Positions 1 through 9,902 are shown, counted from the stretch's first letter. The stretch: 64,000 nt of DNA from Jiella pelagia (GCF_026898155.1 NZ_CP114029.1:751501-815500), one strand, 5' to 3'. Notes: a model not told the origin generated them from the sequence alone. Numbers and translations are program-made.

Positions 1-958
1 GTTGCAGAAGCTGATCCACGACGCGGTGATCGACCGGCTCGGGCCAGGGGCGGTGAAGACCGGCCTCGCCCTTTCCGGCTGCATCCAGGACGAGGGCGGC
101 GTGACCGCCCACTTCACCGACGCCGTCAGGGGCGCGGCCGGCACGACGGTGCGCGGCGATGTCCTGATCTGCGCCGACGGCATCCATTCGTCGGCGCGGC
201 GGCTGTTCTATCCGGACGAGGGCGCGCCCTCCTGGAACGGCGTCCTGATGTGGCGCGGCGCCACCGAGTGGACGCCCTGGCGGGACGGGCGGACGATGGC
301 GATCGGCGGCGGCATGGGCGCAAAATTCGTGCTCTATCCGATTGCAGAAGCCGAGAATGGCAAGCAGCTGATGAACTGGGTCGTCAACATCAAGATGGCC
401 GATGCGGCGAAGTCGCCGCCGCCCAAGGAGAGCTGGTCGCGCCTCGCCCTGCGGTCGCTGGTCCTGCCCTATGCGAAGCGCTTCGCGATTCCGGATTTCG
501 ACGTCGAGGCCCTGGTCGAGGCGACGCCGCAGGTCTTCGAATATCCGATGTGCGACCGCGATCCCCTGCCCCGCTGGACCTTCGGCCGGGTGACGCTCCT
601 CGGCGACGCGGCCCATCCGATGTATCCGGTCGGCTCCAACGGCGCTTCCCAGGCGATCCTCGACGCGCGCTGCCTCGCCGACAATCTGGCGCGGTCCGAA
701 CATCCGCGCCAGGCACTCTTCGCCTATGAGCGCGAGCGCCTGCCGGTGACGGCCGAGGTCGTCCGGATGAACCGCAAGGGCGGGCCGGAGCGGGTGATCG
801 ACGAGGTCGAGAAGCGCGCGCCGGCAGGGTTCACCCATGTCGAGGACGTCATTCCCCGCGCCGAGCTGAAGGCCATCGTCGGCGGCTATGCCGGCAAGGC
901 CGGGTTTGCCACCGAGGCGGACCGGCAAGGCACCGAGCGCCGGGCGGCAAACGCCTGA
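1..958 (+). CDS. FAD-dependent aromatic monooxygenase, N-terminus outside window
   Basis: The reading frame is open from the window edge, so the N-terminal Rossmann GxGxxG segment is missing. What remains is the C-terminal part of a class A flavoprotein hydroxylase: the DG motif (VLICADGIHSSAR, about residues 54-66 of the visible part) and the GD motif (GRVTLLGDAAHPMYPVGSNG, about 196-215), which bind the FAD and NAD(P)H phosphates. The MYPVGSNG stretch resembles the PhzS/3-hydroxybenzoate hydroxylase branch. It lies upstream of, and on the same strand as, the aryl-CoA degradation genes, but a possible operator at 994 separates it from them, so co-transcription is uncertain. Substrate unknown. 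Confidence 0.8.
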   Translation, partial: LQKLIHDAVIDRLGPGAVKTGLALSGCIQDEGGVTAHFTDAVRGAAGTTVRGDVLICADGIHSSARRLFYPDEGAPSWNGVLMWRGATEWTPWRDGRTMAIGGGMGAKFVLYPIAEAENGKQLMNWVVNIKMADAAKSPPPKESWSRLALRSLVLPYAKRFAIPDFDVEALVEATPQVFEYPMCDRDPLPRWTFGRVTLLGDAAHPMYPVGSNGASQAILDARCLADNLARSEHPRQALFAYERERLPVTAEVVRMNRKGGPERVIDEVEKRAPAGFTHVEDVIPRAELKAIVGGYAGKAGFATEADRQGTERRAANA

Positions 959-993
959 TATCATTCGTCTGCGGCTGCCGGTTGCCGGCCCGC

Positions 994-1018
994 GTCGAAT
1001 TAGTTTAAGGTTAAAGGA
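994..1018 (+). promoter_or_regulatory. Candidate MarR operator upstream of the SDR-MarR operon
   Basis: The 14-mer GTCGAATTAGTTTA at 994-1007 occurs again at 9877-9890, in front of the divergent monooxygenase/reductase gene. Here it runs into TTTAAGGTTAAA, an inverted repeat with half-sites TTTAA/TTAAA. In both places the element ends 22-23 bases from the start codon. Sharing by two promoters around a marR gene suggests an operator for that regulator. The role is inferred; the repeat is directly visible. Confidence 0.5.
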
Positions 1019-1040
1019 AATCGCTCAGGACATTCGCCCC

Positions 1041-1805
1041 GTGGCCAAGACCGATCATCCCCGTCACGTCCTCGTCACCGGCTCCTCGCGGGGCATCGGC
1101 CGGGCGATCGCGGCTGCCTTCGTCGCGGCCGGCGACCGGGTGACGGTTCATGCCCGCACGGGGCTAAGCGCGGAGGCGGCGATGGCAGAACTCGGCGCTC
1201 ATGGCGCGATCGCCGCCGACGTCACCGACGCGTCCACGCTGCAACGGGCGATCGTGGCGGCTGTCGAGGCCCTCGGTCCGATCGACGTCCTCGTCAACAA
1301 TGCCGGCGGCGCTGCCACCGCGCCGCTCTCGCGCCTCGACGTCGACCAGCTTCGCCAGATGATGGCGCTCAACCTCGAGCCGGTGCTGACCGCGATCAAG
1401 GCCGTCGTTCCGGCGATGAAGGAGAACGGCGGCGGACGGATCGTCACCGTTGCTTCGACGGCGGGGCTGAAGGGCTACGCCTATGTCGGCGCCTATACCG
1501 CCGCAAAGCACGCGGTCGTCGGCCTCACCCGGGCCCTGGCGCAGGAACTCGCCGGCTCCGGCATCACCGTCAATGCCGTCTGCCCCGGCTACACCGACAC
1601 GGCGCTGATCGGCGACAGCCTCGATAAGCTCGAAGCCAAGACCGGCCGGTCGCGCGATGAGCTTCTGAGGGATTTTACCAAGGTCAATCCGCTCGGCCGG
1701 CTGATTGCGCCGGAAGAAGTGGCCGATTGCGTCGTATGGCTGGCCGGACGGAACGCCGGCGCGGTGACGGGCCAGGCGATCGCGGTGGCGGGAGGCGAGA
1801 TGTGA
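1041..1805 (+). CDS. Short-chain dehydrogenase/reductase (3-hydroxyacyl-CoA dehydrogenase-like)
   Basis: A classical SDR of 254 aa: the NAD(P)-binding motif TGSSRGIG lies about 15 residues in, then NNAG near residue 88, and the catalytic Ser and YxxxK (STAG...YTAAK) near residues 138-157. The GTG at 1041 is chosen because it places the Rossmann motif at the usual distance; the frame extends upstream into the monooxygenase gene, but nothing supports that extension. In 2-aminobenzoyl-CoA and similar ring-reduction pathways an SDR oxidises the hydroxyacyl-CoA intermediate, and that is the inferred role here. Its stop overlaps the GTG of the marR gene. Confidence 0.85.
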   Translation: MAKTDHPRHVLVTGSSRGIGRAIAAAFVAAGDRVTVHARTGLSAEAAMAELGAHGAIAADVTDASTLQRAIVAAVEALGPIDVLVNNAGGAATAPLSRLDVDQLRQMMALNLEPVLTAIKAVVPAMKENGGGRIVTVASTAGLKGYAYVGAYTAAKHAVVGLTRALAQELAGSGITVNAVCPGYTDTALIGDSLDKLEAKTGRSRDELLRDFTKVNPLGRLIAPEEVADCVVWLAGRNAGAVTGQAIAVAGGEM

Positions 1806-2351
1806 GCTCCACCCGCCTGCGCGACCATGTCGACGCCGAATCCAAGGTGGACGAGGACCTTTCGAACCACCGGGTCGAGCTGCGGCTGTGGCTGCGGCTT
1901 CTCACCTGCGCCAATCTCATCGAAGCCGAGATCCGCAAGCGGCTTCGGGAGAATTTCGACACCACCCTGCCCCGCTTCGACCTGATGGCGCAGCTCGAAC
2001 GCGCGCCCGACGGCATCCTCCTCGGCGAGGCTCTCGCGCCGCATGATGGTCTCGAACGGCAACGTCACCGGCCTCGTCGAGCGGCTGGTCCAGGAAGGGC
2101 TGATCGAGCGGCAGGTCTCCGAGCGCGATCGCCGCGCCGCGCTGGTGCGGCTGACGGATCACGGCGCCACCGTCTTTGCAGAGATGGCCAAGGCCCATAG
2201 CGACTGGGTGGCCGAGCTGCTCGCCGGCCTGCCCGCCAGCGATCAGAAGGCGCTGTGGTCGCGGCTCGGCGAGTTGAAGCTGTCCGTCCGAGCCGCCACC
2301 GAGGGCGCCGGCGACGCCACGACACAGCCCGATCCGGAGGAAGACCGATGA
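1802..2351 (+). CDS. MarR-family transcriptional regulator (frameshifted at 2027)
   Basis: A winged-helix repressor of about 182 aa once one base is removed from GAGGCTC at 2027-2033. The N-terminal half reads in one frame ([28 protein letters not shown]). The rest, including the recognition helix and wing ([20 protein letters not shown], then [12 protein letters not shown]), reads one frame on. It starts at GTG 1802, overlapping the SDR stop, and its own stop overlaps the next ATG (ATGA). MarR proteins next to aryl-CoA pathways usually respond to the aromatic acid or its CoA ester. The targets proposed here are the repeated elements at 994 and 9877. Confidence 0.85.
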
Positions 2352-3181
2352 GACGCCACAACGCCATCGCCGCGCCGCTGAACGAGTTTTCGCCGGAGCA
2401 CTTCCAGCTCGCGATCGCCGGCGGCATCGCCACGATCACGCTGAACCGCCCCGAGAAGAAGAACCCGCTCACCTTCGAGAGCTATGCCGAGCTGCGCGAC
2501 ACGTTTCACGCGCTACGCTTCGACGATGAGGTCACCGCCGTGGTGATCACCGGCGCCGGCGGCAACTTCTCCTCAGGCGGCGACGTCTTCGAGATCATCG
2601 AGCCGCTGACCAAGATGGAAGCGGCGGAACTCCACGCCTTCACGACGATGACCGGCGATCTCGTCAAGGAGATGCGCGCCTGCCCGCAGCCGATCGTCGC
2701 CGCGGTGGAAGGTGTCTGCGCCGGGGCCGGCGCGATCATGGCGATGGCCTCCGACATGCGGGTGGGCGCTGCCGGCGCGAAGGTGGCGTTCCTGTTCAAC
2801 CGGGTCGGCCTTGCCGGCTGCGACATGGGCGCCTGCGCGATCCTGCCTCGGCTGATCGGCCAGGGCCGGGCGTCGGAGCTGCTTTACACAGGCCGCTTCA
2901 TGAGCGCCGAAGAGGGCGAGCGCTGGGGCTTCTTCAACCGGCTGACGGAGAAGGACGGCGCGCTCGACGCCGCGATGGAGATGGCAAAGGCGCTGACCGA
3001 GGGGCCGACCTACGCCAACTCCGTCACAAAGAAGATGCTGCAGATGGAATGGGCGATGGGTGTCGAGGAGGCGATCGACGCCGAGGCGATCGCCCAGGCG
3101 CTGTGCATGAAGACCGGCGACTTCCGCCGGGCCTTCGAGGCGTTTGCGGCCAGGCAGAAGCCCGTCTTCGAGGGGAACTGA
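2348..3181 (+). CDS. Enoyl-CoA hydratase/isomerase family protein
   Basis: A crotonase-fold protein of 277 aa. The CoA-binding and oxyanion-hole segments are present: [13 protein letters not shown] near the N-terminus, [11 protein letters not shown] around residue 75, and [19 protein letters not shown] around 118-136. The C-terminal helix ends near the stop. It begins at an ATG overlapping the marR stop. In the aerobic 2-aminobenzoyl-CoA route an enoyl-CoA hydratase acts on the ring-reduced CoA ester or during ring cleavage. The exact step cannot be read from the sequence. Confidence 0.88.
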   Translation: MRRHNAIAAPLNEFSPEHFQLAIAGGIATITLNRPEKKNPLTFESYAELRDTFHALRFDDEVTAVVITGAGGNFSSGGDVFEIIEPLTKMEAAELHAFTTMTGDLVKEMRACPQPIVAAVEGVCAGAGAIMAMASDMRVGAAGAKVAFLFNRVGLAGCDMGACAILPRLIGQGRASELLYTGRFMSAEEGERWGFFNRLTEKDGALDAAMEMAKALTEGPTYANSVTKKMLQMEWAMGVEEAIDAEAIAQALCMKTGDFRRAFEAFAARQKPVFEGN

Positions 3182-3184
3182 GCG

Positions 3185-4339
3185 GTGGCGGACAAGAGTT
3201 TCCTCGACTGGCCGTTCTTCGAGGAGCGGCACCGCGCGCTGGCGGAAGAAGCCGAGGCATGGGCGAGCGAGCACGTCGCGCGCCTCGTCGATCACCACGA
3301 CGTCGATGGCAGCTGTCAACGCCTTGTTGCCGCCATGGGGGCGGCCGGGTTTCTCGCCCATGCCGCGCCTGAGGACGGGCGCTTCGACGTCCGCAGCCTG
3401 TGTATCCTGCGCGAGACCTTCGCCCGGCATGACGGCCTCGCCGACTTCGCCTTCGCCATGCAGGGGCTCGGCACCGGGGCGCTGACGCTTGCCGGCAGCG
3501 AAGCGCTGAAAGAGCGCGTCCTGCCCGGCGTTCGTGGCGGCACGACCATCGCCGCCTTCGCACTCACCGAGCCCGAGGCCGGCTCCGACGTCGCCGAAAT
3601 CGCGCTCACCGCCACCCCGATTGGCAACGACATGGTCCGGCTCGACGGCGAGAAGACCTGGATCTCCAATGGCGGCATCGCCGGCCACTACATCGTCTTC
3701 GCCCGCACCGGCGAGGCGCCCGGCGCCCGCGGCATTTCGGCCTTTTCGGTGCCGGCCGACACGCCCGGCCTCGCCATCGCCGAGCGACTGCAGACGATCG
3801 CGCCGCATCCCCTCGCCCGGCTGCGCTTCGAGGATTGCCGCATCCCGTCCGCGAACCGCATCGGCGAGGCCGGCGCCGGCTTCAAGATCGCCATGGCGAC
3901 CCTCGACGTCTTCCGCTCGACGGTCGGCGCGGCGGCGCTCGGCTTTGCCCGCCGGGCTCTCGACGTGACGCTCGACCGGGCACGAAACCGCAAGCTGTTC
4001 GGCGCACCCCTATCCGGCATGCAGCTGACCCAGACCGCGCTGGCCGAGATGGCGACGGCGATCGACACCTCCGCCCTCCTCGTCTACCGCGCCGCGTGGG
4101 TCCGGGACGCCGGCGCCCCTCGCATCACCCGCGAGGCGGCGATGGCCAAGATGGTCGCCACCGAAAGCGCGCAAGAGGTCATCGACCGCGCCGTGCAGCT
4201 GCATGGCGGCGAAGGCGTGCGCTCGGGCTCCGTGCCGGAGACGCTCTACCGGGAGATCCGGGCGCTGCGGATCTACGAGGGCGCCACCGAAGTGCAGAAG
4301 CTGATCATCGCCCGCCAACTCCTGTCCCAGACCGGCTGA
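3185..4339 (+). CDS. Acyl-CoA dehydrogenase
   Basis: An FAD-dependent acyl-CoA dehydrogenase of 384 aa. The N-terminal helical domain is followed by the flavin-binding signatures [15 protein letters not shown] (about 119-133) and [17 protein letters not shown] (about 156-172). The C-terminal signature is [13 protein letters not shown], and [21 protein letters not shown] closes the domain. GTG start three bases after the hydratase stop, so the two are probably translationally coupled. It probably oxidises an alicyclic or ring-opened CoA thioester to the enoyl-CoA in this operon. Substrate inferred from context only. Confidence 0.9.
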   Translation: MADKSFLDWPFFEERHRALAEEAEAWASEHVARLVDHHDVDGSCQRLVAAMGAAGFLAHAAPEDGRFDVRSLCILRETFARHDGLADFAFAMQGLGTGALTLAGSEALKERVLPGVRGGTTIAAFALTEPEAGSDVAEIALTATPIGNDMVRLDGEKTWISNGGIAGHYIVFARTGEAPGARGISAFSVPADTPGLAIAERLQTIAPHPLARLRFEDCRIPSANRIGEAGAGFKIAMATLDVFRSTVGAAALGFARRALDVTLDRARNRKLFGAPLSGMQLTQTALAEMATAIDTSALLVYRAAWVRDAGAPRITREAAMAKMVATESAQEVIDRAVQLHGGEGVRSGSVPETLYREIRALRIYEGATEVQKLIIARQLLSQTG

Positions 4340-4350
4340 GGAGACCCGCC

Positions 4351-5999
4351 ATGTCCGCGTCATGCCATGTCGACCGCTTCGTCCTCGACAATCTGCCGCC
4401 GGCGGATCTTCTGCCCGACTTCGTCAATCTCGACCGGCTCGGCTATCCGGAGATGCTGAACGCCACGGTCGATCTGGTCGACCGGCATGTCGACGAGGGC
4501 CGCGGCGAAAACACGGCCTTGAGAGCGCCCGGCGGCGTCCGCTGGAGCTACGCCGAACTCGCCCGGACGATCGACCGCATGGCCAACGCCCTCACGCAGA
4601 AGCTCGGCCTCGTTCCGGGCGCACGCGTCCTGCTGCGCTCGGCCAACAACCCGACCAAGGTCGCGATCTACATGGCGATCATCAAGGCCGGCGGGATCGT
4701 CGTCGCGACGATGCCGCTGCTGCGCTCCCGCGAGCCTCGTGCAGATCCTCGACAAGGCGAAGATTAACCTCGTCCTCTCGGACGCGGCGCTCGGCGAGGA
4801 GATCGAAAAGGCGGCGGGACTTGCCGCCGAGCGGCCGCGCATCGTCACATGGTCTGGCACCGCCGAAGGCGAACTCGGCGCGCTCATCGAGGGCGTTTCC
4901 GACCACTTCGACGCGGCGCCGACGCGGGCGGACGATCCCTGCCTCCTCGGCTTCACCTCGGGGACGACCGGCCTTCCCAAGGCGACGATCCACTATCAGC
5001 GCGACCTTCTCGTCATCTGCGACTGCTATGCCAGGGAGATCCTCCAGGCGAGCGAAGACGACGTCTTCATCGGCTCACCGCCGCTCGCCTTCACCTTCGG
5101 CCTCGGCGGGCTCGTGCTCTTCCCGTTCCGGGTCGGCGCCTCGGCGGTGCTGCTCGAAAGGGCCGGGCCGCCGGATCTCGCCAAGGCGATCGGCGAATAC
5201 CGGGCGACGATCTCCTTCACCGCGCCGACGGCCTATCGCGCCATCCTTTCGAGGCTCGACGAATATGACCTCTCCTCCTTGCGCAAATGCGTTTCGGCCG
5301 GCGAGACCCTGCCGAAGCCGACCTTCGACGCCTGGTTCGAGGCGACCGGTATCAGGCTGATGGATGGCATCGGCGCGACCGAGATGTTGCACATCTTCAT
5401 CGCCGCGAAGGAGGACGAGATCCGCCCCGGTGCGACGGGAAAGCCGGTGCCGGGCTACGAGGCGAAGATCGTCGACGAACTGGGCAAGGAGTTGCCGCGC
5501 GGCACGCCGGGGCGGCTCGCCGTGCGCGGACCGATCGGCTGCCGCTATCTCGCCGACGAGCGCCAGCGGGTCTATGTCGAGAAGGGCTGGAACGTCACCG
5601 GCGACACCTATGTCGAGGACGAGGACGGCTATTTCTGGTTCCAGGCGCGCAACGACGACATGATCGTCTCTTCCGGCTACAACATCGCCGGACCGGAGGT
5701 CGAGGCGGCGCTGCTCTCCCATCCCGCCGTGATGGAGACGGGGGTGGTCGGAGCGCCCGATCCCGAGCGCGGCCGGGTCGTCCGCGCCTATGTCGTGCTG
5801 GCCGAAGGCTTTGAGGCAAGCCCGGTCCTCGCCAAGGACCTGCAGGACCATGTGAAGCGCGAGGCTCGCGCCATACAAATATCCGCGTCAGATCGTCTTC
5901 GTCGACGGGCTGCCGAAGACCCAATCGGGCAAGATGCAGCGCTTCGCCCTGCGCCGTCAGGCGGAGGAAGAGGCGCAGAGACAGGGAGAAAACGCGTGA
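4351..5999 (+). CDS. Aryl-CoA ligase (benzoate/2-aminobenzoate-CoA ligase family), two frameshifts
   Basis: An AMP-forming ligase of about 548 aa after removing one base at each of GAGCCTC 4732-4738 and GAGGCTC 5861-5867. The P-loop [16 protein letters not shown] sits around residue 195, the A5-type motif [12 protein letters not shown] around 335, and the hinge and C-terminal lysine region ([17 protein letters not shown], then [16 protein letters not shown]) at the end. The layout matches benzoate-CoA and 2-aminobenzoate-CoA ligases, which activate the acid with ATP and CoA. In the raw frames the protein would stop soon after residue 128. Anthranilate as substrate is inferred from the neighbouring genes. 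Confidence 0.88.
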
Positions 6000-6451
6000 A
6001 TCTCAACCCACCGATCGCCGGCGAGACGAAGACGTCCGCTGAAGGGAGGGACCACGAGGGTCTGGCGGTGGTGCAGCCGGAGGGCTGGAGGAAGCCGAAG
6101 GGCTATGCCAACGGCATGGCGGGCCGCGGCCGGCTGGTCTTGACCGGCGGGCTGATCGGCTGGGACGAGAACGAGGTGTTTGCCGACGGCTTCATTCCGC
6201 AGATCGAACAGACCCTGAAGAACGTCGTCGCGGTCGTCGCCGCAGCCGGCGGCAAGCCCGAGCACATCGCGCGCCTCACCTGGTATGTGAAGAGCATCGC
6301 GACCTATCGGGCCTCGCTCGCGGAACTCGGGCCGGTCTATCGCCGGGTGCTCGGCCGGCACTATCCGGCGATGGCGCTGGTCGAGGTTTCGGATCTCGTC
6401 GAAGAACAGGCCCTCGTCGAGATCGAGGCGACGGCGATCCTGCCGGATTGA
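5996..6451 (+). CDS. RidA-family enamine/imine deaminase
   Basis: A YjgF/YER057c/UK114-fold protein of 151 aa. [44 protein letters not shown], and the C-terminal [12 protein letters not shown]...[10 protein letters not shown] follow the family pattern. The GTG at 5996 overlaps the ligase stop (GTGA), so it belongs to the operon. RidA proteins hydrolyse reactive enamines/imines to ketones and ammonia. In a 2-aminobenzoyl-CoA pathway the ring-reduced product carries an enamine nitrogen, which would explain the gene here. That role is inferred. Confidence 0.85.
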   Translation: MNLNPPIAGETKTSAEGRDHEGLAVVQPEGWRKPKGYANGMAGRGRLVLTGGLIGWDENEVFADGFIPQIEQTLKNVVAVVAAAGGKPEHIARLTWYVKSIATYRASLAELGPVYRRVLGRHYPAMALVEVSDLVEEQALVEIEATAILPD

Positions 6452-6557
6452 TGGCATCGGGCATGGAGTGCTTGCGCGTCCGGCCCGCCCGACGCATCAA
6501 GTCTCTCCCGGCAGTTCCCCCCGAACGGTCGTCCACCATCGAAGGAAACTGCGCAGC

Positions 6558-7413
6558 ATGGCCTATGACGAAATCTGGACGGACGGCGCGCCGATCGCCG
6601 ACTACGACGCCGCCTACGACAACGGCGGCTCTATCGCCGACGCCGCGAGCTTCCTGCCGCGCTGGCAGGCGGAGGCTCATGCGTTTCGCGAAGGCCTGGC
6701 GGCGGCTGGCCGCGCGGAACTCGCCGTTTCCTACGGCGAGAAAGCGCGCCAGCATTACGACCTCTTCCTGCCGGAGAGCGAGCCGAAGGGCCTCGTCGTC
6801 TTCGTCCATGGCGGCTACTGGAAGGCCCGGGACATCGGCGACTGGTCCCATCTCGCCGGCGGCGCCCTGGCGAAGGGCTTTGCCGTCGCATTGCCGGAAT
6901 ATACGCTCTGCCCCGAGGCGGCGATCCCCGAGATCACCCGCGAGATCGGCCGCTTTCTCGATCAGGTCGCGGCGAGGATCGAAGGGTCGATCCGCCTCTC
7001 CGGCCATTCGGCAGGCGGCCATCTCGTCACCCGCATGCTTTGCCTCGATGCACCCATCGCCGCCGAGACCGTCGCGCGGATCGACCGCACCGCCTCGATC
7101 AGCGGCTGCCACGATCTACGCCCGATCATGCTCACCGGCATGAACGCTATCCTCGGCCTCGATGAGCAGATGGCGCGGGCGGAGAGCCCGGCATTGCTGG
7201 AGCCGCGGGCGGGCATCGACCTCCTCTGCCTCGCCGGCGGGGCGGAGCTGCCGGAATTCCGCCGCCAGAACGCCCTTCTCGCCAATGCCTGGCACGGCTT
7301 CGGCGGCAGGACCCGGGCCGCCGAGATCGCCGGCCGCCACCACTTCGACATTGTCGACGATCTGATCGACCCGGCGAGCGAGCCTCGTCGCCTATCTGAC
7401 CGCCGAGGGCTGA
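6558..7413 (+). CDS. Alpha/beta hydrolase, kynurenine-formamidase-like (frameshift near the C-terminus)
   Basis: About 284 aa after removing one base from GAGCCTC 7380-7386. The corrected C-terminus reads ASELVAYLTAEG and then stops at 7411; uncorrected, the frame runs on for about 85 unrelated residues. The HGGYW oxyanion motif (FVHGGYWKARD, about residues 81-91), the nucleophile elbow GHSAGG, and the late HH..D residues are typical of arylformamidase-like esterases. Kynurenine formamidase would deliver kynurenine and hence anthranilate to the adjacent CoA pathway, a link I infer. It lies 106 bases after ridA and ends facing the convergent monooxygenase gene. Confidence 0.75.
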
Positions 7414-7476
7414 CCGATCCGGCCATGTGGCGGGCGCATCGGGCGCCCGCCGTCGCCCGTCGCTTTCACCGGACCA

Positions 7477-9855
7477 TCACTCGGCGGCGTCCCGCTGCCC
7501 GGCCACGTCTTCGCCCGGCGCGTGCGGCCGCGGCCGCGCCTTGCGCCGCGTCTCGATCTCCTGCTCGCGCTTTTTCGACAGCTCGCGGTGCGCCTGGTCC
7601 CGTCCCGCGAGATACTGCTTCGGCCAATGCTGGTTACGGGTGTCGTACCAGGCGGCGGCCTCCTTTGTGAAATACGGGTTCCACATGTGCGAGCGGCCGA
7701 GCGCCACGAGGTCGGCCCGGCGGGTGTGGAGGATGGTGTTGACCTGCGCCGCCTCGGTGATCGCGCCGACGGCCATCACCGCCATCTTCGGGACGTTGCG
7801 GATCGCCTCGGCGAACTTCACCTGGAACATCCGGCCATAGAGCGGCTTCTGCTCGGCAATCGTCTGCCCGGCGGAGACGTCGATGAGGTCGCAGCCCGCT
7901 TCCGCAAAGGCCTTTGAGATCGCGAAGGTGTCGTCCTCGTCGATGCCACCGTCGGCCCAGTCGCTCGCCGAAATGCGCACCGACATCGGCTTGTGATCCG
8001 GCCAGACATCGCGCATCGCCGAAAAGACTTCCAGCGGATAGCGCAGCCGGTTTTCGATCGAGCCGCCATACTCGTCCTTCCGCCGGTTGGTCAGCGGCGA
8101 GAGGAAGGAGGCGAGGAGGTAGCCGTGGGCGCAGTGCAGCTCAACCATGTCGAAGCCGGCGCGCTCCGCCCGCTCCGTCGCTAGGACGAAATCCGCCTTG
8201 ATCCGGTTCATGTCGGCCCGGTCCATTGCCTTGGGGGCCTGGCTGACGCCCTCCCTGTAGGGGAGCGCCGAGGCCGAGAAGAGCGGCCAGTTCTTTGCCT
8301 TCTCTTCCAGCGGCATGTCCATCTTCTGCCAGCCGAGCTGGGTCGAGCCCTTGCGACCGGCATGGCCGAGCTGCATCACCATCTTCGTCCTCGAATGGGC
8401 ATGGACGAAGCCGGTGATGCGCTTGAACTGCGCCTCCTGCGCGTCGGTCCACAGCCCCGGGCAGCCCGGCGTGATCCGCGCATCGGCCGACGGACAGGTC
8501 ATTTCGACGAACACTATGCCGGCGCCGCCGAGGGCGTGGCTGGTGTAGTGGACGAAGTGCCAGTCGGTGAGATTGCCGTCCTCGTCGGCGGAATATTGCG
8601 CCATCGGCGACATGACCACGCGGTTCTCCACGACCATGTCGCGCAGCTTGAACCGCGTGAACATCGGCGTCGGCCGGCTCTTGCGGTAGTCCTCGCCGGT
8701 CTCCCGGTACAGCTGCTCGTAGAAGGCGTCGTCAACCTTTTCGACGAAGCCCGGATCACGGACGATCAGATTGTCGTAGGTGATCGATTTTGCCCGGCAC
8801 ATCACCACCATGGCGAACTGCTCCGGGCTCATGTCCCAGGAGCGATCCATGTGCTCGAACCAGGCGAGCGAGACGTCGGCATTGTGCTGGATGATCTGGC
8901 AGGGCGTGCGGCGCTCGTCCCCGTAAGCCTCGAAGGCCTTCACAACGCTGGTCTCTGCATGGTCGACCACGGCGTCGGACAGCGAGATCGCGCATTCCAT
9001 GGCGAGCTTGGTGCCCGAGCCGATGGAATAATGGGCCGAGGCCTTGGCGTCGCCGAGGAGGACGATGTTTTCGTGCCACCACGTCTCGCAGAATATCCGC
9101 GGAAACTGCCGCCAGTTGGAGCGATTGAGGAGCAGCGGATGACCCTGCAGCTCTTCGGCATAGAGGCTTTCGAGCACCGCCTTCGAGGCTTCCTCGTCCA
9201 TCCCGTCGAAGCCGTGGCCGCGCCAGCAGGCGTCGTCCATCTCGAAGATCCAGGTCGAGCGCCCCTTTTCATACTGATAGGTATGCGCGCAGATGATGCC
9301 GTGCTCGGTCTCGCGGAAGAAGTAGTTGAACTCGTCCATCGGCCGGGTCGAGCCCATCCAGCAGAAGCGGTTCGACTGGATCGTCACTTCCGGCTGGAAA
9401 CTGCTCTTGAAATGCTCGCGGATGCGCGAATTCACGCCGTCCGAGGCGACGATGATGTCATTGTCGGCAAAGCGCGTGGCGATCTCCTCCGGCGGAACGG
9501 AGACGCCGAAATGCATCTCGACGCCCTCTTCCTGGCAGCGCTGCTGCAGGATGGCGAGGAGCTTCATGCGCGAGATACCTGCAAAGCCGTTGCCGGCGCA
9601 ACGCATCTCGCTGCCGTGCTTGTGAACCGCGACGTCGTCCCAATAGGCGAAGTCGTCGCGGATGCGATCGAAGGATTTCGGGTCCCGCGACAGGAACTCG
9701 TGCAGCGTCTCGTCGGAGAAGACAACGCCGAAACCGAAAGTGTCGTCCGCCCGGTTCTGCTCGTAGACGGCGATGTCCCAATCGGGCTGACGCTTCTTGG
9801 TCAGGAGTGCGAAATAGAGCCCGCCGGGGCCGCCGCCGATCACCGTGATGCGCAT
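7477..9855 (-). CDS. Bifunctional FAD monooxygenase / OYE-type reductase (2-aminobenzoyl-CoA or salicylyl-CoA 5-hydroxylase type)
   Basis: A 792-aa two-domain fusion. Residues 1 to about 380 form a class A flavin monooxygenase (start ITVIGGGPGGLYFALL, DG motif IIVASDGVNSRIREH, GD motif IVLLGDAKASAHYSIGSG). Residues from about 395 to 765 form an old-yellow-enzyme reductase (FTRFKLRDMVVENRVVMSPM, VMQLGHAGRKG, HCAHGYLLASFLSPLTNRR, VALGRSHMWNPY). This architecture is that of 2-aminobenzoyl-CoA monooxygenase/reductase, named salicylyl-CoA 5-hydroxylase in some annotations, which hydroxylates and then hydride-reduces the ring. It is convergent to the ligase operon, with the shared putative operator upstream. 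The tail after about residue 765 is Arg/Lys/Glu-rich. Confidence 0.9.
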   Translation of the reverse strand: MRITVIGGGPGGLYFALLTKKRQPDWDIAVYEQNRADDTFGFGVVFSDETLHEFLSRDPKSFDRIRDDFAYWDDVAVHKHGSEMRCAGNGFAGISRMKLLAILQQRCQEEGVEMHFGVSVPPEEIATRFADNDIIVASDGVNSRIREHFKSSFQPEVTIQSNRFCWMGSTRPMDEFNYFFRETEHGIICAHTYQYEKGRSTWIFEMDDACWRGHGFDGMDEEASKAVLESLYAEELQGHPLLLNRSNWRQFPRIFCETWWHENIVLLGDAKASAHYSIGSGTKLAMECAISLSDAVVDHAETSVVKAFEAYGDERRTPCQIIQHNADVSLAWFEHMDRSWDMSPEQFAMVVMCRAKSITYDNLIVRDPGFVEKVDDAFYEQLYRETGEDYRKSRPTPMFTRFKLRDMVVENRVVMSPMAQYSADEDGNLTDWHFVHYTSHALGGAGIVFVEMTCPSADARITPGCPGLWTDAQEAQFKRITGFVHAHSRTKMVMQLGHAGRKGSTQLGWQKMDMPLEEKAKNWPLFSASALPYREGVSQAPKAMDRADMNRIKADFVLATERAERAGFDMVELHCAHGYLLASFLSPLTNRRKDEYGGSIENRLRYPLEVFSAMRDVWPDHKPMSVRISASDWADGGIDEDDTFAISKAFAEAGCDLIDVSAGQTIAEQKPLYGRMFQVKFAEAIRNVPKMAVMAVGAITEAAQVNTILHTRRADLVALGRSHMWNPYFTKEAAAWYDTRNQHWPKQYLAGRDQAHRELSKKREQEIETRRKARPRPHAPGEDVAGQRDAAE

Positions 9856-9876
9856 CGCCTGCTCCTATCGACCATC

Positions 9877-9902
9877 GTCGAATTAGTTTAGGCTTGAAAT
9901 AT
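9877..9902 (-). promoter_or_regulatory. Second copy of the candidate MarR operator
   Basis: It repeats GTCGAATTAGTTTA exactly (9877-9890) and continues as a degenerate version of the inverted repeat seen at 1004-1015. It lies 22 bases upstream of the monooxygenase/reductase start. Relative to the gene it is inverted compared with the copy at 994, which is acceptable for a dimeric repressor. Function inferred. Confidence 0.5.

Noticed and set aside
888..1040. N-terminal extension of the SDR into the monooxygenase gene
   Set aside because: It would overlap a conserved gene in another frame, and the Rossmann motif already lies at the normal distance from GTG 1041.
2573..3808. A 411-codon open frame on the minus strand
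   Set aside because: It spans parts of two conserved plus-strand genes (hydratase and acyl-CoA dehydrogenase) and has no recognisable content.
7414..7670. C-terminal extension of the formamidase-like hydrolase
   Set aside because: It exists only because of the extra base at 7380; the corrected frame stops at 7411 with a normal end, and the extension is antisense to the convergent gene.
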